DNA of 34,671 nt, from contig JADQBC010000029.1 of the NCBI GenBank assembly GCA_016903655.1, forward strand, positions 1 through 34,671, written 5' to 3'. Made by a program: the position numbers and the translations under genes. Below the pieces are notes generated by a model that worked only from the letters and a program-made list of their open reading frames with translations, did no database searches and was not told the DNA's origin. The DNA comes from Gomphosphaeria aponina SAG 52.96 = DSM 107014 (lineage in GTDB: Bacteria; Cyanobacteriota; Cyanobacteriia; Cyanobacteriales; Gomphosphaeriaceae). Positions within the stretch are counted from its first letter, which is position 1. Each line of letters opens with the position of its first letter. Of this stretch, positions 11,128 through 19,985 are shown piece after piece.

Positions 11128-12318
11128 TTAATGCCAAATAACCTGCTTTCTTTGATGTAAAATCAAACCATAAACGGCTTCAGTTTGGTTGGCTATTTTT
11201 GGCCAACTAAAACGGCGCTCTAAATCTGCATAAGCATGATCAACTAACCATTGAGCATAGTCAGGATTTTTTAATACTTCCAAAATACCCCAAGCAAGGG
11301 AATCAGCATTATTTGCTTGCGTAACAATGCCCGTTTTTGTGTGTTGCACCACTTCTGGTAAACCTCCTGTATCAGAAACTACCACAGGAACTCTAGCAGC
11401 AAAACTTTCTAAGGCTACAATACCAAAAGGTTCATAGAGACTGGGAAAAACAGCACAGTTAGCAACAGTCTGGAATTTATTTAAATCATCATCAGACATA
11501 AAACCAGTAAAATAACATTTATGCCAGATACCTAAATTCCAGGCTTGCTCCTGGAGGTGATTAATATTGCCACCACCAATAATGACAAATTTGGCATAAC
11601 CGTGCATTTCCCAGATCACCTTGGGAGCAGCGTTCAGTAATACAGAAACTCCCTTTTCGTAGGTCATGCGGCCCACATAATAGACAATTTTCTCAGCATC
11701 CTCAGCAAAGTGACGACGGAAACCCCAGTAGTCAAAATGGGGATGGCGATGCTTTTTTTCTGGTCGAATACCGTTATAAACCACATCGATTTTATCCCAG
11801 GGAGCACCCAAAACCCTGTGAACTTCATTGCGCATATAAGCACTACAGACGATTACCCGCCACGCATTATAAACCAGAGTTTTTTCCTTGCTAGCAATAT
11901 AATTATGAGTTTCATTGTGGATGCCATTGTAACGACCATGTTCTGTAGCATGGATGGTAGCAACCAGAGGAATTTTAAAATGGTGTTTGAGAGCGATCGC
12001 CCCATCTCCCACCAGCCAATCATGGGCATGAATTAGATCAAAAGGGCCATGTTCTAAAATTAACTTACCCCCATGATGCCCCATACTGTGATTCATATTG
12101 GCTACCCAGTGGAAAAAGTTCTCACCTGGAGTAACAGGGACACGATGAACATAAATCCCTTCTACCACCTCATATAGTGGTGCTGCACCAAATTCTACCG
12201 TAATTAGATGAATTTCATGGCCGAGCTTGACCAATTCTGGGTATAATTCTGCCACATGGCGCGCAATACCTCCAATAAGCCTTGGTGGAAATTCCCAAGC
12301 AAGTACCAGAATCCTCAT
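11128..12318 (-). CDS. Glycosyltransferase family 4 (glycogen synthase-like)
   Basis: MRILVLAWEFPPRLIGGIARHVAEL; PSLYEPFGIVALESFAARVPVVVSDTGGLPEVV donor-site motif. Confidence 0.92.
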   Translation of the reverse strand: MRILVLAWEFPPRLIGGIARHVAELYPELVKLGHEIHLITVEFGAAPLYEVVEGIYVHRVPVTPGENFFHWVANMNHSMGHHGGKLILEHGPFDLIHAHDWLVGDGAIALKHHFKIPLVATIHATEHGRYNGIHNETHNYIASKEKTLVYNAWRVIVCSAYMRNEVHRVLGAPWDKIDVVYNGIRPEKKHRHPHFDYWGFRRHFAEDAEKIVYYVGRMTYEKGVSVLLNAAPKVIWEMHGYAKFVIIGGGNINHLQEQAWNLGIWHKCYFTGFMSDDDLNKFQTVANCAVFPSLYEPFGIVALESFAARVPVVVSDTGGLPEVVQHTKTGIVTQANNADSLAWGILEVLKNPDYAQWLVDHAYADLERRFSWPKIANQTEAVYGLILHQRKQVIWH

Positions 12319-12373
12319 GATTTTAACCTCACTTTACATACCATTGCCAATTGATAAACTTTTAACACACAAT

Positions 12374-12485
12374 AATGGTTAATGGTTGATGGTTCATAGT
12401 TGATGGTTCATAGTTGATGGTTCATAGTTGATGGTTGATGGTTGATGGTTCATAGTTGATGGTTGATGGTTGATGGTTGATGGTT
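12374..12485. repeat. Heptanucleotide tandem array, 16 in-phase units of three types
   Basis: aatggtt x2, then gatggtt and catagtt mixed; every unit keeps exact 7-nt spacing, followed by degenerate aatgcat/aatgaat units. Confidence 0.95.
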
Positions 12486-12664
12486 AATGCATAATGAATA
12501 ATGAATAAAAGATAATGTCTTCTATCAAGAAGAAAACTATGATCCACCGTAAAAAGTAAACAATTATACTTGTTAAACGAACCGTGCTTTAGTCAATAAT
12601 TTCTGAGATGCTTCGCTCTTCGATCACAATGACATTTTAAGAAGTTTCGCTCATTAGTCTAATC

Positions 12665-12699
12665 AACCATTAACCATTAACCATTAACCATTAACCATT
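12665..12699. repeat. Heptanucleotide tandem array (aaccatt x5), inverted relative to 12374-12485
   Basis: Five exact aaccatt units (reverse complement of aatggtt). Confidence 0.95.
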
Positions 12700-14549
12700 A
12701 ACTGATTTAAGATCCGATTTAATAATCTTGCTTTGGGTATTCGCATTAATTGATAAAGACCTTTTTGCTCCAATATCTGATAATCCTCATCCGATACACC
12801 TAATTTAGTCATATCTTTAGCTCGACTAAGAATTAAGAGCGTATCAGGGAAAGGTTGAGTTGTCACCAGATTTTTTAGATAAGCTAAATCAGCACTCTTA
12901 TCATCAAGAAAATTGCGCACTTTAAAAAAGTTAACTGGACGTTGGCTATAAAAAACCACACTAGGTTTATTAAACCCTATCATCCATAATTCTTCCCCTG
13001 ATACTTGCACTTGAGGTATGATTAAAGAAAGTTCCCTTAAAGGCAGTTGCCGAGCGGTATCTATGAAAAACATAGTAGGATAAACTAAACAAACTAAGAA
13101 AATAAAAAAGCCCACAAGATTTGGTAAAATTAGCCACTGCCATCGTTTTCTTTGTCCTAGTAACCAGCTAATTGCTAAAGCAGTGAGCAGCCAAATGATG
13201 GTGCCCCGTAAAGGCAAACCAGAGTTTTTTACTAATGCAGGTAAATTTTCTATAGCAGGATCACTACCAATAAAACTGGGAGATAGGATAAAAGCAATTG
13301 CGAGAATAACTAAGAAAAAAACATGAGCAATTCCACTAATTAGTAAACCTTGGTTTTTTCTGGGAGTATTAGTTAATTCTTCACCCCATAACTCTGCCAC
13401 CAGCAGAGCAGCAGCAGGCATGAGTGGCAACACATAACTAGGCAATTTTGTTACGGCAATGCTAAAGAAAATAAAAATAGTAGCAAACCAGAAGAAAGCA
13501 AATAAACTCAGTTGAGCAGTACGAGGTTTATTGAGCCAAAAAGAGCGTCGCCAAAAACCAAGCCGAGTCATAGCCAAAGGTAAATAAATTGACCAGGGAA
13601 AAAAGCCAATTAACACTACTAAAATATAAAAATACCAAGGAGCATCATGGCCATTGACAACACTGGTAAAACGTTCCACATTATGATAGCCAAAAAAAGA
13701 ATCTATATAAGCTCTACCATTGGCTAAAATTACTAACACATACCAGGGGATAGTAATTAAAGCAAAAATGAGCAAACCCCAGAGGATTTTCATTTCCTCC
13801 AAGACTTCCCCAAACTTGCCCACATAGAAGAGAAAAGCCAAAATAATTAAACTTGGTAAAACAATTCCTACTGGCCCTTTAGTTAAAACTGCTAGCCCAC
13901 TCAGCACATAAAAACCCAGATACCATTGATTAGGAAAAGACAAAAGGTTATTTCTCAACCCGCCCCGAGGTTTTTGACTTTCACCTGCTTGAGCATATCC
14001 CCAGAAAAAACACAACAACGCACAGCCGAGACAACCACTTAGAAGCATATCAGAAACTCCTTGACGCGCCCAAAGGAGAGTTTCCAGATTAAAAGCAGCG
14101 ATCGCCGCCCCTATCCACCCAGACAGCCACTTTTTGCGCTCAATAGAGGCTGGGTTTTCACTCTGGGTAAATTTTTGCAAGCTAAAAAAGCAAAATACCA
14201 TCAGAGCAATAGCAGAATTAGCAGATGGTAAGCGCACCGCCCATTCATTAACCCCAAATACTCCATAACCCCCGGCCATCAACCAATAAATTAAAGGTGG
14301 TTTATCAAAGCGAGTTTCCCCATTAAAATAGGGCGTGATCCAGTCACCAGTTACCGCCATTCCGCGAGCAGCTTCAGCAAAAAGCGGCTCAGTTTCATCT
14401 ACCAATCCTGTACTACCTAATTTAAACAAAAAAGCTACCCAAGCGAGTAGCAGCAACCAACAAATGGAGAAAACCCAAGTAGAGAAGGGAGCCTGCTCAA
14501 AAGATGTCCACCATCGTTTACAAGTGTCAACTGCTTTTAATTTCATCAT
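12684..14549 (-). CDS. GT39/ArnT-like dolichyl-phosphate-mannose-type glycosyltransferase, multi-pass membrane protein
   Basis: DETEPLFAEAARGMAVTGDWITPYFNGETRFDKPPLIYWL motif, many TM segments. ATG near 14549 (MMKLKAVDT) preferred over 14606, avoiding overlap with the upstream gene. Confidence 0.88.
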   Translation of the reverse strand: MMKLKAVDTCKRWWTSFEQAPFSTWVFSICWLLLLAWVAFLFKLGSTGLVDETEPLFAEAARGMAVTGDWITPYFNGETRFDKPPLIYWLMAGGYGVFGVNEWAVRLPSANSAIALMVFCFFSLQKFTQSENPASIERKKWLSGWIGAAIAAFNLETLLWARQGVSDMLLSGCLGCALLCFFWGYAQAGESQKPRGGLRNNLLSFPNQWYLGFYVLSGLAVLTKGPVGIVLPSLIILAFLFYVGKFGEVLEEMKILWGLLIFALITIPWYVLVILANGRAYIDSFFGYHNVERFTSVVNGHDAPWYFYILVVLIGFFPWSIYLPLAMTRLGFWRRSFWLNKPRTAQLSLFAFFWFATIFIFFSIAVTKLPSYVLPLMPAAALLVAELWGEELTNTPRKNQGLLISGIAHVFFLVILAIAFILSPSFIGSDPAIENLPALVKNSGLPLRGTIIWLLTALAISWLLGQRKRWQWLILPNLVGFFIFLVCLVYPTMFFIDTARQLPLRELSLIIPQVQVSGEELWMIGFNKPSVVFYSQRPVNFFKVRNFLDDKSADLAYLKNLVTTQPFPDTLLILSRAKDMTKLGVSDEDYQILEQKGLYQLMRIPKARLLNRILNQLMVNG

Positions 14550-14563
14550 ATCTTTCTTGAAGC

Positions 14564-16201
14564 TTACTGGGAAATTGTTACAATTTGTTGGCGAAATGCC
14601 AACCATGCTGCTGCTGCTGATCGATGATTAACAGCACCTTTCTGGAGCAAAATCACGCCATTTTTAAAGCCAATAATACCGTATTCATTATTAGCCGTCA
14701 TGTTGTCAATAGTAATAGTAATCTCCTTTAACATTTCCCGTTCATGTTTAAAAGCAACTTGATATTTATTTAACTGCCACAAATCAGCGATCGCATATTC
14801 TACTTTAATCACCTGCTCTTGATCATTGCGCAACTCCAAAGCTGGCAGGCGAATAATTTCCCTTCTCCCAGAAAGATGGGGAATAATATAAGTTGTAGCA
14901 GACACGCTAGCATCTGGAGGAATTTGAGCCAATAATAAATTAATTTCTTTTGTCCGCTGCCATTGTGTGGGTAAAGATACATAAACCCAGGGAGAAAAAG
15001 AATCAGGAATGAGGAAATAAAAGATCTGATTTCTCGCATCAGTCAAAGCAAAGCAAAGAGAAAGACTAATACAAAAAATCCAGAAACGGCGAAAAGAGGG
15101 AGTAAGTTTTCTAGGTGTCAGCTCTTCCAATTGAGTATTAAAATTCCGAAAACCCTGTCCTCGCCACCAAATAATAGTACCATAAAACAAACCAGGCACT
15201 ACACTCATAGCATAGCGAATGCTAATGACTAAAACAGATGTTCCCTTGCCCAACAAGAATGTAAGTAAAGGAAATCCAGCAGCCAACCAAGAAACTGGTG
15301 ATATTGCAGGAATAAAAGCCAGAGGTAACCAATGGGCTAATAAATACTGAATAGTCAAACCTGGGGGTGAAACAAGCTGCTGTAAAACCACCCCAGGTTG
15401 GCTAATCATTCCCCAAATTATCTCCAAACTAGAAGCATCTTCTCCCTCAACATATTGTCCAAACTTATCAATCATAAACCGCTTGGAAATATCCTCAGAA
15501 AATAAAGGCATCACCACATTAGTTACTAATAGTATATAAACAAAACTCAGAGTACAAACCAACAAACCCAGACGAGGATAGCGTCTGCTTAATATCAGAT
15601 AAAAGCCAATACTAAAAAGAGTTAACCCAGCATCTTCCCTTACCGCCAAAATCCAAAGAGCAAACAGAGAAAACAGCCACCAGCAGCGCTTTTCCATTGC
15701 GAGGAGCAAGGCAAAAATTAACAGAGGCAGCTCAGAAATATTGTGAAAATTAGATAAAGTCGGGCCAATTACTGCATTAGCACTGTAAAAGCTTATAGTA
15801 ATGATTGTTGCTAGGGGAGCTGCTAAATGATGTCTTGCTAAAGCATATAAAACCAAACCAGCAACTGTTACTAAAGTTACTTGTAGGATAATTAAAGTAG
15901 CTTGAGCAGGAAATAGATAATAAAGCGGCAGCCATAGTAACATAGAAGCTGTGAAATGTTGACCTAAATGGCTGTCATAAACCCGAGGAGGTTCCTCAAA
16001 ATGAGTAACAGTAGTAGAGATAGCAGAAGCCAGAGAACTATTAAAGAAATTACCGTGAATATTGTTCCAAAAGATTTGATTAAAAATCCCTTGGTCATAG
16101 GTAGAATAAAAAGTATAATGTCGGTGTAGGGCAATAATTAAGCTGAACAAAAAAAAAGTCAGGGCGCTCAAAAGCACATCTTTGGGTAATTTCCACATCA
16201 T
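14564..16201 (-). CDS. DUF2079 domain-containing multi-pass membrane protein (copy 2)
   Basis: LHRHYTFYSTYDQGIFNQIFWN...GQHFTASMLLWLPLY; paralogous along its whole length to 16201..17850. Confidence 0.85.
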   Translation of the reverse strand: MMWKLPKDVLLSALTFFLFSLIIALHRHYTFYSTYDQGIFNQIFWNNIHGNFFNSSLASAISTTVTHFEEPPRVYDSHLGQHFTASMLLWLPLYYLFPAQATLIILQVTLVTVAGLVLYALARHHLAAPLATIITISFYSANAVIGPTLSNFHNISELPLLIFALLLAMEKRCWWLFSLFALWILAVREDAGLTLFSIGFYLILSRRYPRLGLLVCTLSFVYILLVTNVVMPLFSEDISKRFMIDKFGQYVEGEDASSLEIIWGMISQPGVVLQQLVSPPGLTIQYLLAHWLPLAFIPAISPVSWLAAGFPLLTFLLGKGTSVLVISIRYAMSVVPGLFYGTIIWWRGQGFRNFNTQLEELTPRKLTPSFRRFWIFCISLSLCFALTDARNQIFYFLIPDSFSPWVYVSLPTQWQRTKEINLLLAQIPPDASVSATTYIIPHLSGRREIIRLPALELRNDQEQVIKVEYAIADLWQLNKYQVAFKHEREMLKEITITIDNMTANNEYGIIGFKNGVILLQKGAVNHRSAAAAWLAFRQQIVTISQ

Positions 16202-17850
16202 TATTTTAGCTGAATTATTTGTTTTTCAAAAGCTAACCAATCCTCCAGGGATCGGGGATGATTAGCAGCACCTTTACGCAGCAAAATTATGCCATTTTTT
16301 AATGATAGAATACCATATTCATTGTCATTAATAACTTGGTTAATCAGAGCTGTGATCTCCTTTAATCTTTCTCCCTCATCACTAAAAGCCACTTGATATT
16401 CTTTTAACTGCCATAAATCAGCGATCGCATATTCTACCTTAATTATTTTCCCTTCATCATTGCGCAATTCCAGCGCAGGTAATCGAATAATTTCCCTTCT
16501 CCCAGAAAGATGGGGAATAAGATAAGTAGTAGCAGAAACACTAGCATCTGGAGGAATTTTAGCCAACAATGAATTAATTTCTTTTGTCTGCTGCCATTGT
16601 TCTGGCAAAGACACATAAACCCAGGGTTGAAAAGAATCGGGAATGATAAAATAAAGGGTACGATTAGTGGTGTCAACCAGAGTTAAAATTAGAGAAACAA
16701 TGATACAGAAAACCCAAAAACGGCGGAATGAAGGAGTTAGTTTTCTTGGTTTCAGAGTTTCTATTTTTTGCGTAAAATTGTTAAATCCCTGTCCCGCCCA
16801 CCAGAGAATCGTCCCATAAAAAATCCCAGGCACTACACTCATAGCATACCGAATAGTAATAACTAAAACAGAATCCCCCTTACCCAGAAACAGCTTCAGG
16901 AGAGGAAAACCTGCAATTATCCAAGCAGCAGGAGCAACTGCAGGAATAAAAGCCAGAGGTAACCATTGACCCAATAAATACTTAAGAGTGCCAAAAAAGG
17001 GAGTAAACAATTCCCTGAGCAGACGCCAAGGATTACTAACCATACCCCAAATTATTTCTATAGTCGAAGCTTCTTCTCCCTGAGCATACTGACCAAAACG
17101 TTCTAACATAAACCGCTTAGAAATATCCTCAGAAAATAAAGGCATAATTAAATTTGTCAGCGCAATCATATATAAAAAACTAAGACTACAGACAGCCAAA
17201 CCAACACGGGGATAACGTTTGCTCAGTACCAAATAAAAACCAATCCCAAAAAATGTAATGCCACTATCTTCTCTTACCATTAATAACAGAATACCCAGCA
17301 ACCAAAACAACCACCAGCGGCGCTTTTCCATGGCCAATAAAATCCCGAAAACCAACAGCGGCATCTGACAAATATCATGGAAATTCCCCATCGTCGGGCC
17401 AAGAATAGCGATCGCACTGTAAAAACTCACAGTAATTATCCCCGCCACTGGCGGTTTTAAATAACATTTAGCCAAAGCATAGAGTACTAAACCCCCCGCC
17501 GTCACCAGAGTCACTTGCAAGACTATGAGAGTAGCAGGGTAAGGAAAAACCGCATAAATTGGCAACCAGAGTAACAAAGCGGGGGTAAAGTGTTGTCCCA
17601 ACCGATGGTAATCTACTGCCGCAACTTCCCCACTGTGGATTACATTGGTAGAAAGTTGAGAAGAAAGAGAACTTTGAAAAAAACGACCATGAAGGCTGTT
17701 CCAGAAGACCTGATTAAAAATTCCCTGGTCATAAGAAGAATAAAAAGTAAAGTGGCGGTGCAGTGTTAACAGTAAAGTGAAAGAAAAGAAAGCGATCGCC
17801 CCCATCACTGCCCATTTTAGTCCTGGGTTGTTTGCTAGTTTCGATAACAT
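16201..17850 (-). CDS. DUF2079 domain-containing multi-pass membrane protein (copy 1)
   Basis: LHRHFTFYSSYDQGIFNQVFWN...LGQHFTPALLLWLPIY; stop and next start overlap (TAATG). Confidence 0.85.
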   Translation of the reverse strand: MLSKLANNPGLKWAVMGAIAFFSFTLLLTLHRHFTFYSSYDQGIFNQVFWNSLHGRFFQSSLSSQLSTNVIHSGEVAAVDYHRLGQHFTPALLLWLPIYAVFPYPATLIVLQVTLVTAGGLVLYALAKCYLKPPVAGIITVSFYSAIAILGPTMGNFHDICQMPLLVFGILLAMEKRRWWLFWLLGILLLMVREDSGITFFGIGFYLVLSKRYPRVGLAVCSLSFLYMIALTNLIMPLFSEDISKRFMLERFGQYAQGEEASTIEIIWGMVSNPWRLLRELFTPFFGTLKYLLGQWLPLAFIPAVAPAAWIIAGFPLLKLFLGKGDSVLVITIRYAMSVVPGIFYGTILWWAGQGFNNFTQKIETLKPRKLTPSFRRFWVFCIIVSLILTLVDTTNRTLYFIIPDSFQPWVYVSLPEQWQQTKEINSLLAKIPPDASVSATTYLIPHLSGRREIIRLPALELRNDEGKIIKVEYAIADLWQLKEYQVAFSDEGERLKEITALINQVINDNEYGILSLKNGIILLRKGAANHPRSLEDWLAFEKQIIQLK

Positions 17851-18019
17851 AACTCACTCAATGCTCCCTGTAATCACCTATCTTCGGTCTACCACAAGGT
17901 TTTACCCTTCTCATTCTCACCCCTTGGTGTAATGAGAGACTTATTTTAAGTTTTATTAAGTTTCCCTTTTTATTCCCCAAGTTCAGGGCAAATTTAAAAT
18001 TCTCCCTTACAATAGAGAA

Positions 18020-18092
18020 AGCGGAGACAAAAGTTTCCGTTCACTCCTCACACCACACTCCGCCCGAACCCTCGAAAGTTCGGGCGGTTCCT
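18020..18092 (+). ncRNA. yfr1: Yfr1 (cyanobacterial functional RNA 1)
   Basis: ACTCCTCACAC core at 18043-18053, flanked by a 5' hairpin (cggagacaaaagtttccg, 18022-18039) and a strong 3' hairpin (ccgcccgaac 18060-18069 / gttcgggcgg 18078-18087), -10-like TACAAT at 18008-18013, directly upstream of trxA as in other cyanobacteria. Confidence 0.85.
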
Positions 18093-18351
18093 TATGCACG
18101 AGATTTTAAACCCAGGTTCAGCTCATGCAGCCAACAAAAAATGGCTGACGCACGCATACACAGGAGTAGCAAAGAAGGGAGAAGGGAGTGGCCAGAGGGT
18201 TTGAGTTGGGTTAGTAGTTTTTGTAACCATATGTTGCATAAAGCCAAAAAATAAAAAGATTATTAAATTGTATCCTTAGACAGGTTCATTTCTTGCTATG
18301 GTAAAATTTGATAATATTAAAAAAAACGCAATCAGTTAAGGACTTTTCGGG

Positions 18352-18675
18352 ATGTCAGCAACTGCCTCAGTTACAGATGCAAGTTTTAAAGAAGATGTTT
18401 TAGATAGTGAAATTCCAGTTTTGGTGGATTTTTGGGCTCCCTGGTGCGGGCCATGCCGCATGGTAGCCCCAGTGGTGGACGAAATTGCTGAAGAATTTAT
18501 TGGCAAAGTAAAGGTTGTCAAACTAAACACCGACGACAATCCAAATACTGCCAGCCAGTATGGAATTCGCAGTATCCCAACTCTGATGATTTTTAAAGGT
18601 GGTCAAAAGGTTGATACGGTAGTGGGAGCAGTTCCCAAAACTACCTTAGCCAAAACTTTAACACAGTATCTTTAA
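18352..18675 (+). CDS. trxA: Thioredoxin
   Basis: [34 protein letters not shown]. Confidence 0.97.
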   Translation: MSATASVTDASFKEDVLDSEIPVLVDFWAPWCGPCRMVAPVVDEIAEEFIGKVKVVKLNTDDNPNTASQYGIRSIPTLMIFKGGQKVDTVVGAVPKTTLAKTLTQYL

Positions 18676-18713
18676 GCACGATTCACCAGGGAAGGGAAAA
18701 CCTCAAAATTACC

Positions 18714-18750
18714 AAAAAGCGTCTTAGACTAGAAAGCTAAGGCGCTTTTT
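18714..18750 (+). terminator. Rho-independent terminator after trxA
   Basis: aaaaagcgtcttag / ctaaggcgcttttt, 14-bp stem with one wobble. Confidence 0.85.
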
Positions 18751-18849
18751 GCGCTTATGTCAAAGGAAAAAGGGAGCGAAAAACACAAGCGCCAACCCCA
18801 AGGGGCATAACTTGGGTAGAATGAGTAGATAGCCACAAACAGCATATTT

Positions 18850-19911
18850 ATGGTTTTAGCTCAACAAGAAAATATAGAATCCCCAGCAGAATTAATTACA
18901 TTGATTGACCACTTACCCAAGCTCAAACATGGCAAATTGATCCAAAGGGCTCTAGAAGTATTGGTCAGAATAGCTAATGAAGAAGTTGATCGTCTCGATT
19001 GGAAAATCTTAACCTCCTCTTTAGAAGATCTAGAAAAAGGGTTTCAAACATTTTCCCCTTTCCGTCATATTCGCAAAGTGGCAATTTTTGGCTCGGCGCG
19101 CATCGCCCCTGATACCTCTGAATACCATTTAGCTGTTGAGTTTGCCCGCTGCGTGACTCAATTAGGTTTTATGGTACTCACAGGAGCAGGTGGCGGCATT
19201 ATGCAGGCAGCCAATGAAGGAGCAACTCGTCAACACTCTTTTGGCTTGAATATTCAGCTTCCTTTTGAACAAACAGCAAATAAATTTATTCTCGGAGACC
19301 AGAAGCTAATTAATTTTAAATATTTCTTTACCAGAAAGCTGTTCTTTCTGCGAGAAAGTGATGCTGTGGCGCTTTTTCCTGGGGGTTTTGGCACTCAAGA
19401 TGAAGCTTTTGAAACTTTAACTCTTTGTCAAACAGGAAAATATGGACCAGCTCCCCTCGTTCTCATTGACCAGCCAGGGGGTGACTACTGGCACTCATGG
19501 AATGACTATATCTGTAAAAACTTGATCGCCAAGGGTTTAATTAGTCCAGAAGATGTAAATCTTTATACAATTACGGATGATTTGCATCAAGCTTGTGCCA
19601 TTATTGGCGAATTTTATCGCGTCTATCATTCGAGCCGTTTTGTGGGTCAGCAATTTGTAATGCGCCTGAATGCAGAAATCCCAGATGAAGTTGTGGAGCA
19701 ACTAAACGAGGAATTTAGGGATATTTTCGAGGAAGGCTCGCTGAAAAAAACTCAAGCCTTACCAGAAGAAAAAAGTGATCCAACAGCAAATTTACCCCGC
19801 CTCATGTTTCAGTTTAACCAAAAAAAACAGGGACGCTTATATCAGATGATTGGCAGAATTAACCAGTTAGGTTCTGCTTCCCCAAAAAACCAGCATCCTG
19901 AGCGCAAGTAA
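18850..19911 (+). CDS. LOG family / TIGR00730-type Rossmann-fold protein
   Basis: IFGSARIAPDTSEY, LTGAGGGIMQAANEGA, PGGFGTQDEAFETLTLCQTGK (PGGxGTxxE motif). Confidence 0.9.
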   Translation: MVLAQQENIESPAELITLIDHLPKLKHGKLIQRALEVLVRIANEEVDRLDWKILTSSLEDLEKGFQTFSPFRHIRKVAIFGSARIAPDTSEYHLAVEFARCVTQLGFMVLTGAGGGIMQAANEGATRQHSFGLNIQLPFEQTANKFILGDQKLINFKYFFTRKLFFLRESDAVALFPGGFGTQDEAFETLTLCQTGKYGPAPLVLIDQPGGDYWHSWNDYICKNLIAKGLISPEDVNLYTITDDLHQACAIIGEFYRVYHSSRFVGQQFVMRLNAEIPDEVVEQLNEEFRDIFEEGSLKKTQALPEEKSDPTANLPRLMFQFNQKKQGRLYQMIGRINQLGSASPKNQHPERK

Positions 19912-19985
19912 AGGATTTGAGAACGGCGTAGGCGCAGCTAGCTCTTCAGCATCCCTTCTTTGAGTGAAGATTTAGGGTATTAGTA

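Noticed and set aside
12600-12660. gagatgcttcgctcttcgatcacaatgacattt as a repeat element
   Set aside because: Looks repeat-like, but there is no second copy in this window to support it.
12374-12699. CRISPR array
   Set aside because: Units are 7 nt with no spacers; this is a short tandem repeat, and no cas genes are present.
14809-15039. 76-aa and 77-aa minus ORFs inside the DUF2079 genes (also 16443-16676)
   Set aside because: They resemble each other only because the host genes are paralogs; alternate-frame shadows.
18060-18087. Stand-alone terminator of an upstream gene
   Set aside because: The upstream gene is on the opposite strand; the hairpin fits better as the 3' stem of Yfr1.
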